Origin: Clostridium sp. KNHs214
GTDB taxonomy: Bacteria > Bacillota > Clostridia > Clostridiales > Clostridiaceae
Length of the DNA stretch: 64,000 nucleotides
Assembly (NCBI RefSeq): GCF_000744935.1
Contig: NZ_JQMW01000004.1
Location: 358,869 to 422,868, forward strand
Reading direction: 5' to 3'
Position numbers and translations under genes: made by a program. Each line of letters opens with the position of its first letter. Positions within the stretch are counted from its first letter, which is position 1. The notes beneath the pieces are model-generated. The model was not told the DNA's origin. It worked only from the letters and a program-made list of their open reading frames with translations, and ran no database searches. This document shows, piece by piece, positions 45,704-54,814 of the stretch.

Positions 45704-46017
45704 ATGATTATCCCACAAAAAGCATTATATTACCTGAATTATGAAATTTCTCTGGAATGACTTGCATAAGAAGCAAAGGAACTGTTTAAATTTAATTTTA
45801 GAAATTCTTCTTTTAGACAGATAAAATTATCGTAAGCCTGGCAAGGACGCCAGGCTAGCGAACCTGAGGCAGGACGCTGAATGTGAGCGTTAGATAATTT
45901 TATATGGCTAAAAGATTAGAATTTCTTAAATTAAATTTATTGTTCCTAGCTCTTATGCAAGTCATGGAGGAGAAATTTCATAATTCCACTACATTGTACC
46001 TTATTGTGGGATAATCA
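45704..46017. mobile_element. palindromic MITE-like element, copy 2
   Basis: About 314 bp, nearly identical to 32545-32860, including the GC-rich core (45831-45891). Ends GATTATCCCACAAAAAG and CTTATTGTGGGATAATC are inverted. No coding sequence. It lies between the IS and the iorB gene. Confidence 0.87.
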
Positions 46018-46124
46018 CATCATTAATTAATTCTTAGTTTCACCTTGATATTATATAATAAGAATACCTCAGCGTTGCTAAAGTCTAAAAAACTTATCCA
46101 TACTCCTGACAACCCTAGTAACTA

Positions 46125-46706
46125 CTATTTAGCCTGGCTTAATCCTATACTCAACGCCTTTTTATTTATATCTACTATTTTAGCTGGAAGACTTTCTTCT
46201 AAAACTTTTTCCCAATCCAAATTATCTAGACCCATTACTTTTATTAAAGCTCCTAATAAAATTATATTTTGAGCCTTAATTGTTCCCAATTCTTCTGCCA
46301 TTTTAGCTGCATTCATTATAACTTTATTTTCTACTGTTTCACTTAATCTTTCTATAACTTTTTCTGGATACTGTTCTTGTCCAATTAATACTGGTACGGG
46401 ATATATTTCATAATCATTCACTACTACATATCCGCCCTTTTTAAGATATGGAAGCCATCTTGCTGCTTCACTTTTTTCAAAAGCTACTATGGCATCTGCA
46501 GTGCCCTTCTCAATAAGTGGTGAATAAACCTTTTCTCCAAATCTTACTTGAGTTGTAACGCTGCCTCCTCTTTGAGCCATCCCATGCACTTCTGACATTT
46601 TAACGTCATAACCATTTTTCATAAGTCCTCCTGCTAGCGTTTTTGAAGCCAAAATAGTTCCTTGTCCTCCAACACCAACAAATAAAACACTTTTAATATC
46701 TTTCAT
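46125..46706 (-). CDS. iorB: indolepyruvate ferredoxin oxidoreductase, beta subunit
   Basis: About 193 residues of the pyruvate-ferredoxin oxidoreductase gamma-type domain: FVGVGGQGTILASKTLAGGL binds TPP/CoA elements, MSEVHGMAQRGGSVTTQVRF is a strong IorB signature. I start it at the ATG at 46706, which has AAAGGTGG at good spacing; a GTG three codons upstream would sit on that site. It begins 1 bp after the iorA stop. With IorA it oxidatively decarboxylates aryl pyruvates (from Trp, Phe, Tyr) to aryl-acetyl-CoA with reduction of ferredoxin. Confidence 0.92.
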   Translation of the reverse strand: MKDIKSVLFVGVGGQGTILASKTLAGGLMKNGYDVKMSEVHGMAQRGGSVTTQVRFGEKVYSPLIEKGTADAIVAFEKSEAARWLPYLKKGGYVVVNDYEIYPVPVLIGQEQYPEKVIERLSETVENKVIMNAAKMAEELGTIKAQNIILLGALIKVMGLDNLDWEKVLEESLPAKIVDINKKALSIGLSQAK

Positions 46707-46707
46707 T

Positions 46708-48471
46708 TTATTCACCCACCTTTGTTATAGCATCAAATTTACATACTTGCTTACATATTTCACAGCCATTACACATGTTTTGATCTATACTTACTATACC
46801 ATCTTTAAACTGAAGAGCTGGGCAACCTGTCTTTAAGCATGCTTTACACTTTTTACATTTTTCTGAATCTATAACACATTTCATGCCTACTCTTGCTTTT
46901 AATACATCCTTCTTAAGAGCACATGGTTGTTTTGTTATTATAACAAATGGCTCATTGCTGTCATGAGCTTCTTTAACAGCTTCTTCTGTAGATTTTAAAT
47001 CATAAGGATCTACCACTCTTATATTTTCTTCTCTAATTCCAACAGATAAAGCTACCTTTTCTATGTCTACCATTGGAGCTGGTTTATTTTGAAGAGTTTT
47101 TCCTGTTCCAGGGTTTTCTTGATGGCCTGTCATAGCAGTTATTCTGTTGTCTAATATACAAGTAACTATAGGTATATTGTTATAAACTGAATTTATAAGT
47201 CCTGTAATCCCTGAATGGAAGAATGTAGAGTCTCCTATAAATGCAAATACCTTTTTATCTTCTCTCTTTGCCATTTGATTAGCTTTTTCCATTCCAAGTC
47301 CGCCAGAAATAGATGCACCCATACATATAACTGTATCAGTTACACCTAAAGGTGGTACTAATCCTAATGTATAACATCCTATATCACCAGTAGCTATTAC
47401 ATCTTTATATTTAGAAACTGCATAGAATATTCCTCTATGAGGACATCCTGGACAAAGTACTGGTGGTCTAGATGGAGCTTTAATATCTGTTTCATAAACT
47501 CCTTTGTTTTCTTCTTTCAATATAGCTTTTCTTATTATATCTGGATTCAATTCTTCACAAATTGGAATAATCTCTTTTCCTGTACAAGATATTCCCATAG
47601 CTTTAACTGCTGTTTCAATATATGGATCATTCTCTTCTATAATATAAAGCTTCTCTACCTTTGATGCAAAATCCTTGATCATTTCATCTGGAAGTGGATA
47701 ACTATAACCTATTTTTAAATAAGAAGCCTTGTCCTCAAAAACTTCTTTTGCATATTGATAAGATATACCACTAGTTATAATACCAATTTTGGTATCTCCC
47801 ATTTCTATTCTATTTAAGAAAGTTTTATTCGAATACTGTCTTAATTTTTCTAGTCTTTCTTCAACTTCATAGTGTTTTGCTTTAGAGTGAGCTGGTATCA
47901 TTACATATTTTTTAACATTTTTTTCGTAAGGTTTTACTCCTACCTCCACTCTCTCACCCAGTTCTACTATGGATTTTGAATGTGAAACTCTAGTAGTACT
48001 TCTAAATAAAACCAATGTATCATATTCTTCACTTATCTTATAAGCTTCTTTCATATAATCTAAGCATTCTTGAGAATCTGATGGCTCTATTAATGCTACC
48101 TTAGCATGTGGAGCATAATATCTATTATCCTGCTCATTTTGAGATGAATGCATTCCTGGATCATCTGCTGTTACAACTACTAATCCACCGTTTACTCCCT
48201 CATATGCCATGGTGAAAAGAGGGTCTGCAGCTACATTTAATCCTACGTGCTTCATAGTGCTTAAACTTCTTGCGCCACCTATAGCAGCTCCTGAAGATAC
48301 CTCTAACGCCACCTTTTCATTTGGTGCCCACTCAGCATATACTCCTTCATATTTAGAAAGATTCTCTAGTATTTCAGTACTTGGTGTTCCTGGATAAGCT
48401 GAAGCTATAGTAACTCCTGCTTCATAGGCTCCCCTTGCAATAGCCTCGTTACCTGACATTATAACTTTCAT
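46708..48471 (-). CDS. iorA: indolepyruvate ferredoxin oxidoreductase, alpha subunit
   Basis: A 587-residue subunit. The N-terminal pyrimidine domain has MSGNEAIARGAYEAGVTIAS and SAYPGTPSTEIL; the TPP-binding part has PVLCPGCPHRGIFYAVSKY, ATGDIGCYTLG and GDSTFFHSGITGL. The C-terminus carries two ferredoxin-type clusters (CKKCKACLKTGCPALQF and CNGCEICKQVCKFDAI). Electrons pass through these to ferredoxin. The gene lies 19 bp after the phosphate butyryltransferase gene and is likely on the same transcript, so the acyl-CoA made here may be passed to that enzyme. ATG after AAGGGGGT. Confidence 0.95.
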   Translation of the reverse strand: MKVIMSGNEAIARGAYEAGVTIASAYPGTPSTEILENLSKYEGVYAEWAPNEKVALEVSSGAAIGGARSLSTMKHVGLNVAADPLFTMAYEGVNGGLVVVTADDPGMHSSQNEQDNRYYAPHAKVALIEPSDSQECLDYMKEAYKISEEYDTLVLFRSTTRVSHSKSIVELGERVEVGVKPYEKNVKKYVMIPAHSKAKHYEVEERLEKLRQYSNKTFLNRIEMGDTKIGIITSGISYQYAKEVFEDKASYLKIGYSYPLPDEMIKDFASKVEKLYIIEENDPYIETAVKAMGISCTGKEIIPICEELNPDIIRKAILKEENKGVYETDIKAPSRPPVLCPGCPHRGIFYAVSKYKDVIATGDIGCYTLGLVPPLGVTDTVICMGASISGGLGMEKANQMAKREDKKVFAFIGDSTFFHSGITGLINSVYNNIPIVTCILDNRITAMTGHQENPGTGKTLQNKPAPMVDIEKVALSVGIREENIRVVDPYDLKSTEEAVKEAHDSNEPFVIITKQPCALKKDVLKARVGMKCVIDSEKCKKCKACLKTGCPALQFKDGIVSIDQNMCNGCEICKQVCKFDAITKVGE

Positions 48472-48490
48472 AATATTTACCCCCTTAGAA

Positions 48491-49390
48491 TTATTTTACA
48501 GCCAAAGCTCCTAGTGCTATAGAGTATAATTTAGATTTTGCACTATCCGCTCTGGATACAAGTACTACAGGACATTTAGCTCCCACTATTATTCCTGCAT
48601 TTTCTGCCCCACCAAAGTATGTCAATGACTTTCCTAGTAAATTACCTGCCTCTATATTTGGAACTAATAATATATCTGCCTCTCCTGCCACAGGACTATG
48701 AATGCCTTTATGTTCTGCAGCCTCTTTAGATATAGCATTATCAAGGGCTAGAGGTCCATCTATAATGCAGCTCTTAATTTGTCCCCTCTTACTCATTTGA
48801 CTTAATGCTGCTGCATCTAATGTGGCTTGCATTGATGGATTTACCACTTCCACTGCACATAATGGAGCTACCTTTGGATTATCTATTCCAAGAGCATGAG
48901 CCACCTTTACTGCATTATTTATAATTTCTATCTTATCCTTTAATTCTGGATATGGTACCATTCCACCATCTGTTAAGAATATAAGTTTTGGATAGTTTTT
49001 CACTCCATAAATCATTACATGAGATAATAAGCTATTCCCTCTAAGATTAGCTTCCTTATTTAGAACTGCCTTTAAAAGTGGCGCTGTTCCAAGCATACCC
49101 TTCATTATAAAATCTGCTTGTCCCTTTGATACAAATTCCACAGCCCTTGCTGCAGCTTTTATGATATCCTTTTCATTTACTATTTCTATATTATCCAAAT
49201 TATAATTTTCATCTTTACAAATCTCTTTTATTTTTGGCTCATCCCCAACTAATATGGCATCAACTATACCTAATTTCACCGCCTCAGTCACTGCCTCCAA
49301 TACCGGCTTATCTTGAGCCACTGCCACCGATAGCGTTCTTTTTTTACCATCTTTTGCTCTTTGAATTAGTTCTTCTAATCTAGTAATCAT
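48491..49390 (-). CDS. ptb: phosphate butyryltransferase (phosphate acyltransferase family)
   Basis: A 299-residue member of the PTA/PTB family, at PTB length. N-terminus MITRLEELIQRAKDGKKRTL, then FIMKGMLGTAPLLKAVLNKE, TDGGMVPYPELKDK, CIIDGPLALDNAISKEAAEH and LVPNIEAGNLLGKSLTYFGG, the last being a family signature. It converts acyl-CoA and phosphate to acyl-phosphate. No butyrate kinase follows; the next genes are iorA and iorB. A preference for branched or aryl acyl-CoA is a reasonable inference. ATG after AGGGGGGAA. Confidence 0.88.
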   Translation of the reverse strand: MITRLEELIQRAKDGKKRTLSVAVAQDKPVLEAVTEAVKLGIVDAILVGDEPKIKEICKDENYNLDNIEIVNEKDIIKAAARAVEFVSKGQADFIMKGMLGTAPLLKAVLNKEANLRGNSLLSHVMIYGVKNYPKLIFLTDGGMVPYPELKDKIEIINNAVKVAHALGIDNPKVAPLCAVEVVNPSMQATLDAAALSQMSKRGQIKSCIIDGPLALDNAISKEAAEHKGIHSPVAGEADILLVPNIEAGNLLGKSLTYFGGAENAGIIVGAKCPVVLVSRADSAKSKLYSIALGALAVK

Positions 49391-49595
49391 ACTTATTCCC
49401 CCCTATCCAATTTTTAAGCATCTAGCATACTTTATATAATTACTAATTTTTAAATTAATAATAGAGCAAATCTTTAGCTCCAGTTAAAGTTTTTACTTTA
49501 TCTTAATCTTTTAGAATCATTATTTTGATTATAGAATATTTTCCGAATTTTTAAAAATCGTCTTTAGTTCTAGTATAATATTTCAAATATTTTTG

Positions 49596-50681
49596 TCAAT
49601 GCAATCTGCTAAAGTGCCCTTTTTTTATTAAAGATACTATCAATATTATACTAGGAAATAATACTTGCATTGCTATCTGATACACCGCCCATAAATTTAA
49701 AAACTCATTGGCTTCCATAACACTTCTAAACATTAGATAGCTAAAATTTATCACTAGAAATATTGTTGGTACTAAAATGTATTTATAATTTTCCAAGTTA
49801 AACACACTTTGTATTCCTTTTGAGACCCCCAAAACACAAAGAGAAAATTCTATAAATTGAGTTATTGTAAAAGCTACAGATGCTATTATTTCTAATCTTT
49901 GAAAATCCCCCTTAAATACTATTCTTCTTATAGCTGCATAACTTGGATAATACTTAGTTGAATATATTTCTCCACCCAAGAGCATTATTTGTACAATAAT
50001 ACCAATTATAACTATAGCTCCTGCTGCAATTAAAGGCTTAACAAATATGCAAGTATTTTTATTGCACTTCACACAATCACAGAAATTTAAAAATACCATT
50101 AATTCACTAAAAGGCAGTGCCACTATTTTTAAAGATTCCGTACTTATTTTACATAAGCTACTTTCAAAAACTGGCTGTAAATTTGCAGCATTCATTTGAG
50201 GGATTAATAGTATCCATATAACAAAAATAAATATTAATATACCTCTTATAAAAAATTCAACCCAATTAGCTAAAACCTCAATACCTGCATTTAGTATCCA
50301 TATACTCAAGGTTCCAATAATTAACATAGGAATAAACTTTGGAGTATAAAAAAGAGCAGTTAATTTAGTAAAATCTGCAAAATCATTTAAAATATAAGCT
50401 CCTAAAAGAAAAACATGAAAAATAACTAGTATACTTAAAATTTTACCAAAAACTTTACCAAAAGATATTTCTAATATATTGAAAATATTTTTTTCAGGAT
50501 ATAAGTTCATTAATTTTCCATATATTATTACAATGGGTATACTTAAAACTAATGCTAAAATTGTAGCTATCCAAGCATCTTGTTTCAAATCACCTCCTAT
50601 GCCAAATATTAAAAATGGACCCAAAATATAAGTAAATGCAAGCAATTGTAACTGTTTATTGGAAATAACTCCTTTTCTCAT
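49596..50681 (-). CDS. gerB: spore germination receptor B subunit (GerAB/GerKB family)
   Basis: A 361-residue membrane protein with about ten spans, in the amino acid-polyamine-organocation fold of GerB subunits. The N-terminus (ISNKQLQLLAFTYILGPFLI) and the WIATILALVLSIPIVIIYGK helix follow the family. It probably forms the germinant-binding subunit of the inner spore membrane. The order here is gerA, gerC, small gene, gerB, and gerB ends the operon. Likely expressed in the forespore under sigma-G, though I could not define that promoter. Subunit identity is secure; germinant is unknown. Confidence 0.88.
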   Translation of the reverse strand: MRKGVISNKQLQLLAFTYILGPFLIFGIGGDLKQDAWIATILALVLSIPIVIIYGKLMNLYPEKNIFNILEISFGKVFGKILSILVIFHVFLLGAYILNDFADFTKLTALFYTPKFIPMLIIGTLSIWILNAGIEVLANWVEFFIRGILIFIFVIWILLIPQMNAANLQPVFESSLCKISTESLKIVALPFSELMVFLNFCDCVKCNKNTCIFVKPLIAAGAIVIIGIIVQIMLLGGEIYSTKYYPSYAAIRRIVFKGDFQRLEIIASVAFTITQFIEFSLCVLGVSKGIQSVFNLENYKYILVPTIFLVINFSYLMFRSVMEANEFLNLWAVYQIAMQVLFPSIILIVSLIKKGHFSRLH

Positions 50682-50686
50682 AGGAT

Positions 50687-50905
50687 CTATCCTCCCAAAA
50701 TATTCTTTAATAGTTCAAAAAACTTTCCAATATATATCATAGGACTTGGTATATAAATCTTAAGAGCTACTAAAGAACTAATTATAACACTTATAGACAT
50801 CATAAAAACATATACTGCAATTTCTCGTTTTAAATCTTTATGCCATAATTTTGCTAAATGATAAATAGAAATTGATACATAAAAACATATTACTAATGCA
50901 ATCAT
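50687..50905 (-). CDS. small two-span membrane protein, GerD-subunit-like
   Basis: A 72-residue protein with two membrane helices (MIALVICFYVSISIYHLAKL and VYVFMMSISVIISSLVAL). It sits between gerC (1 bp gap) and gerB (5 bp gap), so translation is coupled. Many ger operons carry a small two-helix protein of about this size, often called the D subunit, which can tune receptor function. The assignment relies on position, size and topology. ATG follows GTGAGAG. Confidence 0.7.
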   Translation of the reverse strand: MIALVICFYVSISIYHLAKLWHKDLKREIAVYVFMMSISVIISSLVALKIYIPSPMIYIGKFFELLKNILGG

Positions 50906-50906
50906 A

Positions 50907-52052
50907 TTAATCTCTCACTTTTATATTTTGTTTGGTTAATCCGCTATATTTTATATCCATATTTACATACACCTTTATATCTGCATTTTGAAAATTTTCA
51001 TTCCATTTATTCTGAATTTTTCTCCATTCTTTAGGTGCATCTTTTCTTATTAAATCTCCAAATCCAACTACATCACTTTTGTATTCTTTTTGAAGCTTTT
51101 GTACTAATTTATTTGCATTTTCACCTATACATTCCTCTGCTTGTTTCTTAATTTTTTCTCTATTTTTATTAAAAATATAATTCACATCTTCTTCCGCTAA
51201 TTCAGATATTGCTACATCTATATTTATATATGTACTTATGTATATTTTATTATTTTCTGTTTTTACCTTTAACTTTCTATTTGTATTCATAATTTCTAAA
51301 CTTACATTATCCTTATTATGTAGTTCTATAGGAATTATAAATATTGGATTTTTCTCTCTTAATATTTGTAGAGTAACCGCCTCCTCTTCATTCAATTTAC
51401 CTATCATTTTATCCTGCTTAAAAACACCTATTTCAGACACCTGAAAATATATTTTATTTTCTTGTTTAGCTGTTTTTACCATAGGAGCAGTGGCATCAAT
51501 CCCTTTGTTTGACAAATCACTTATAAATTTAAAACTCTCTACAGAATTATATTTTCCTATTTTATTAGAATTTTTAATGGTTTCCGCCAATTCATACGAT
51601 ATTATTTCATCTTCTATTTTACCCTTAGTAAGAATTTCAGACGCAGTATCCATTCCAGATATTAAAATCCACATATCATTTCTTACCTCTACATCTCTAT
51701 TAATTAAATCTATAGCTGGTACTATTCCTTCTTCTGCAATTTCTTCACTTACTATAACAACTTTAGCATGAGATAGTTGCAACACTTTTCCTGTATTTTC
51801 AATAGCATCTCTAAGTGCTGAATGTATAGTTTTACCCCGACTTTGAACTATATCGGATTTTATAGCATTACTACCAATAGATGCTTCCATTATTTCTAAG
51901 GTTAATATATACTCATCCTTATCCTTATCTACTGCAAAACCTGCTACATATTTTACATCGTCCATTTCTGTATAATCCCAGCATCCACAAAAGACTATAG
52001 AAAAAGCTACCAACATAAATAAAATAATAATTTTACTTATACTATTTTTCAT
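50907..52052 (-). CDS. gerC: spore germination receptor C subunit, lipoprotein (Ger(x)C family)
   Basis: A 381-residue lipoprotein. The signal peptide ends in a lipobox with the lipidated cysteine at residue 24 (SIVFCGCWDYTEM), the usual CWD start of mature GerC proteins. KYVAGFAVDKDKDEYILTLE, GKVLQLSHAKVVIVSEEIAE and the C-terminal KLVQKLQKEYKSDVVGFGDL and W-x3-Q-N-K-W-N-E-N-F motif are family signatures. It should lie on the outer face of the inner spore membrane, with the A and B subunits. In this strain the A subunit gene next to it is broken, so the receptor may not work. ATG after GAAGGAAT. Confidence 0.9.
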   Translation of the reverse strand: MKNSISKIIILFMLVAFSIVFCGCWDYTEMDDVKYVAGFAVDKDKDEYILTLEIMEASIGSNAIKSDIVQSRGKTIHSALRDAIENTGKVLQLSHAKVVIVSEEIAEEGIVPAIDLINRDVEVRNDMWILISGMDTASEILTKGKIEDEIISYELAETIKNSNKIGKYNSVESFKFISDLSNKGIDATAPMVKTAKQENKIYFQVSEIGVFKQDKMIGKLNEEEAVTLQILREKNPIFIIPIELHNKDNVSLEIMNTNRKLKVKTENNKIYISTYINIDVAISELAEEDVNYIFNKNREKIKKQAEECIGENANKLVQKLQKEYKSDVVGFGDLIRKDAPKEWRKIQNKWNENFQNADIKVYVNMDIKYSGLTKQNIKVRD

Positions 52053-52056
52053 ATTT

Positions 52057-53730
52057 CTATTCCTTCTCTTTAATATTATTTCTCATTCTTATGAAATCCT
52101 TAGATATAAATTTAGTTCTATATTTTAATAGCCACCAAGGCGCTCTTATGGTTGAATCTACTATAGTATATTTCTCTAAATTTGCTATCTTTAACATATA
52201 TGGTATACCAAAGCTTTTTATAGACATTAAATGAATAAATAAGCCCATACCCACAAATATTACACCATACATACCCAAAAATGAAGCTGCAATTAAAAAT
52301 ATAAATCTTAAAGAAATTATTGCTGCTTTCATTTCATAAATAATCAGCCCTGATATACCTGTAATACCTACAACAATTACCATAGGTGCACTTACAAATT
52401 TAGCATTTACAGCTGCATCACCTAAAACTAGAGCTCCTACAATACTAACTGCCCCACCTACATGCTTAGGCAGTCTAGTACCTGCTTCTCTTATTATTTC
52501 AAAAGTAACTAACATAACTAGACTTTCTATCACTGTGGGAAGAGGCACCCCTTCTCTAGCTAAATATATACTTAAAGCCAATTCAGTAGGAATTAATTCC
52601 TTATGAAATGTAGTAATTGCGATATAAATACCTGGTGTAATTATAGTAATAATAAAAGCAATTATCCTTATAATTCTATTTATAGATGCAAATATAAATT
52701 GATCATAGTAATCTTCATTTACCTGAAAATATTCGATAAACAAAAATGGAAGAGTCAATGCAACAGGGGTTCCATCACATAATACCGCTATCCTTCCTTG
52801 CAAAAGTTTAGAAGCAACCACATCTGGTCTTTCGGTATTTCCAATAGTCCTAAAAGGTGATAATGGTGCATCCTCTATACATTCCTGTATAACTGCAGTA
52901 GAAAAAACCCCATCTATGTTTATATCATCTAGTCTTTTTTCCAGTTCCATTAAAATTTTATCATTAACTACTCCCTCTACATAAGCTATACAAATTTTAG
53001 TGATTAGAGCATGAAGTAGTTGGCATTTTAGTTATAGACCCTCTACATAAGCTATACAAATTTTAGTGCTGCTTCTCACTCCCAATTCCTTAAACTTAAA
53101 CTTTAAATCCGGTGAATTTATTTTTCTTCTAATTAGAGATAAATTTTTAATTATAGATTCATTAAATCCTTCCCTAGGTCCCTTTACAATAGTTTCAGAA
53201 GAAGGCTCCTCTATGGCTCTAGTATCCCATCCTTTAGTATTGATAATTAAAGCTTTATCATAACCATCTACAAATAATATAGAATCCCCATAAAGTAATT
53301 TATGAATTAATTCATCCACACTATTGGAGCTTTTTACTTCATCTACCATAATAACTTGATCACTTATATGTTGTAATAACCTCTCTCCTACCCTATTAAA
53401 CTCTTGTTTATTACATTGATTTAAATTATATGTTGTAATTGGATATATAATATTTTGATTTATAGTTTGATTTTTTACCATTCCATCTATAAAAACTAGA
53501 CAAAATTCTATAGAAGAATCTCTATTTTTAAACTTTCTATAAATTACAGTATCATCATCCTTTAATATAGTACTTTGGAACAAATCTATATTTTTCTGAA
53601 GTGATTTACTCAAATTATACTGTTGAAGTGCGTTTTTTAATGTTTTACTATTTTTATTATTTATTTCTTTGTATTTCTTATTATTTCTATTTTGTTTATT
53701 CTTTTTGATTTTATCTAATAGCTTTTTCAC
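52057..53730 (-). pseudogene. gerA: gerA spore germination receptor A subunit, interrupted by a 66-bp insertion with a stop
   Basis: A GerA family gene split into 53730-53032 (N-terminal hydrophilic domain, ~232 residues) and 52950-52057 (membrane domain, 297 residues). The frame is preserved: after STKICIAYVEG the sequence reads L-stop, eleven unrelated codons, then TKICIAYVEG again and VVNDKILMELEKRLDDIN, the normal continuation. The copies of CCCTCTACATAAGC at 52973 and 53039 are 66 bp apart. Conserved motifs are otherwise intact (LSPFRTIGNTERPDVVASKL, GRIAVLCDGTPVALTLPFLF). Start chosen at GTG 53730 because AAGGAAGTGAT precedes it. Without the insert it would be ~540 residues, normal for GerA. 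Confidence 0.88.
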
Positions 53731-53832
53731 TAAAATCACTTCCTTTTGCTATAAAATTCTACTTAGTTTATTATTTGCAAAAAAGCTTAGTATATTCAAA
53801 GAATAAAAATATTGTGAAGCAGGTGCAATAAG
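53731..53832. other. upstream region of the germination operon
   Basis: Short AT-rich stretch between gerA and the nested palindrome. It should hold the ger promoter, but no clear sigma-G match could be fixed. Confidence 0.3.
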
Positions 53833-54063
53833 AAAAATCTGTCTTTAAGTTCACAATAAATATATTTTTTAGACTGTTCGCAATACGCCAAGAAATTCTA
53901 ATGTTTTCAAATTTCAATACCCTAAAGCTTTCAAACTCGCTTCTTACGGCGCTCAAACATGAAAGCTTCTTAACGGGTATTGAAATTTGAAAACAAAGAA
54001 TTTCTAAGGCTAGCTCAATAGTCTAAGAAAATATATTTATTGTTACCTTAAAGACAGATTTTT
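53833..54063. repeat. 231-bp hairpin element A of nested inverted repeat
   Basis: Outer arms AAAAATCTGTCTTTAAG (53833-53849) and CTTAAAGACAGATTTTT (54047-54063) pair perfectly. Inner arms GTTTTCAAATTTCAATACCC and GGGTATTGAAATTTGAAAAC also pair perfectly. Conserved unpaired or core blocks are GACTGTTCGCAATACGCC, CTAAAGCTTTCAAACTCGC and GAAAGCTTCTTAACGGG. Element B at 54815-55046 is the same in reverse orientation but with different, still complementary stems. Confidence 0.85.
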
Positions 54064-54085
54064 CGGTTCATGCATAAGCTATCAG

Positions 54086-54252
54086 AGGAGGAATATAGCT
54101 GACTAAAGGATAATTTTCCTCCGCTTCGCTATGGAAAATCTTTAATTAGATAAAAAACGTAAAATGAAAAAAGCTAAAATTATTTCATTAAATAAAATAG
54201 TTTTAGCTTTTCTCTTTAGCGCTTTAAAAATCTTTTATTGGCGGCAGCCAGC
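54086..54252. repeat. inverted arm C of nested palindrome, with terminator-like hairpins
   Basis: Contains GATAATTTTCC ... GGAAAATC, then AAAAGCTAAAATTATTT ... AATAGTTTTAGCTTTT with a T-run like a terminator, then TATTGGCGGCAGCCAGCG. Homologous in reverse orientation to 54630-54790. Confidence 0.75.
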
Positions 54253-54629
54253 GTAAATACGTAGGCATAATTAGGATTTATATATAAGAATATATAACTT
54301 TAATTTTTGGATAAATAAGAACTTGTAGATAAGAAGTAATAGCTCTTACCTGGTCTACACTACAAATTTAAGATTTATATAAATCAATGCCTCACGGCAA
54401 AATATATTAAGCCTTATTTAGTGCTTTATAGAGTTTTTTTTGCGTGAAACCTGTTGATTTATAATGAATGATAGGCATATAGGTTAAGAAACATAAATAT
54501 GTATTATAACAACAAATTTTAACCTCTAGAACCTAATACTTAGTACTAAATAAAAAACATTTGATGACTAAAGATTTATATTAGTCCCAAAATGATTTAG
54601 TGGCAATTCTTAATTTTTAGGGGGAGTTT
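54253..54629. other. gene-free core of the nested palindrome
   Basis: About 380 bp with no open frame of note. Local stems are visible: TTGTAG/CTACAA with GTAGA/TCTAC (54331-54366), GCC-TCAC-GGC near 54390 and GGTTAA/TTAACC (54482-54523). It may be a structured RNA or the worn body of a mobile element. I could not match it to a known RNA class. Confidence 0.5.
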
Positions 54630-54790
54630 ATTTAGGCTGGCTATCGCCAATAAAAAATTTTTAAGCCCTTAAAGAAAAGCTATAACTACTCCATTTAATG
54701 AAACAGTTATAGCTTTTTGTTATCCCATTTATTTAATTAAAGATTTTCCGTAACATAGTGGAGGAAAATCATCCTTTAGTAGGCTTCTCT
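54630..54790. repeat. inverted arm D of nested palindrome
   Basis: Reverse-orientation partner of arm C. Its hairpin AAAGCTATAACTACT ... AACAGTTATAGCTTTT differs from that of arm C at several sites but remains self-complementary. GATTTTCC ... GGAAAATC and GGCTGGCTATCGCC are likewise kept. Confidence 0.75.
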
Positions 54791-54814
54791 CTCCAACCAT
54801 AAACATATTAAACT

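Noticed and set aside
49391-49595. Sigma-54 promoter upstream of ptb
   Set aside because: TGGAGC ... TTTGC is present, but the GG-to-GC spacing is 12 rather than 10, so it does not fit a -24/-12 promoter.
54253-54629. Group II intron or retron in the core of the nested palindrome
   Set aside because: No reverse transcriptase frame and no recognisable domain V-type hairpin were found.
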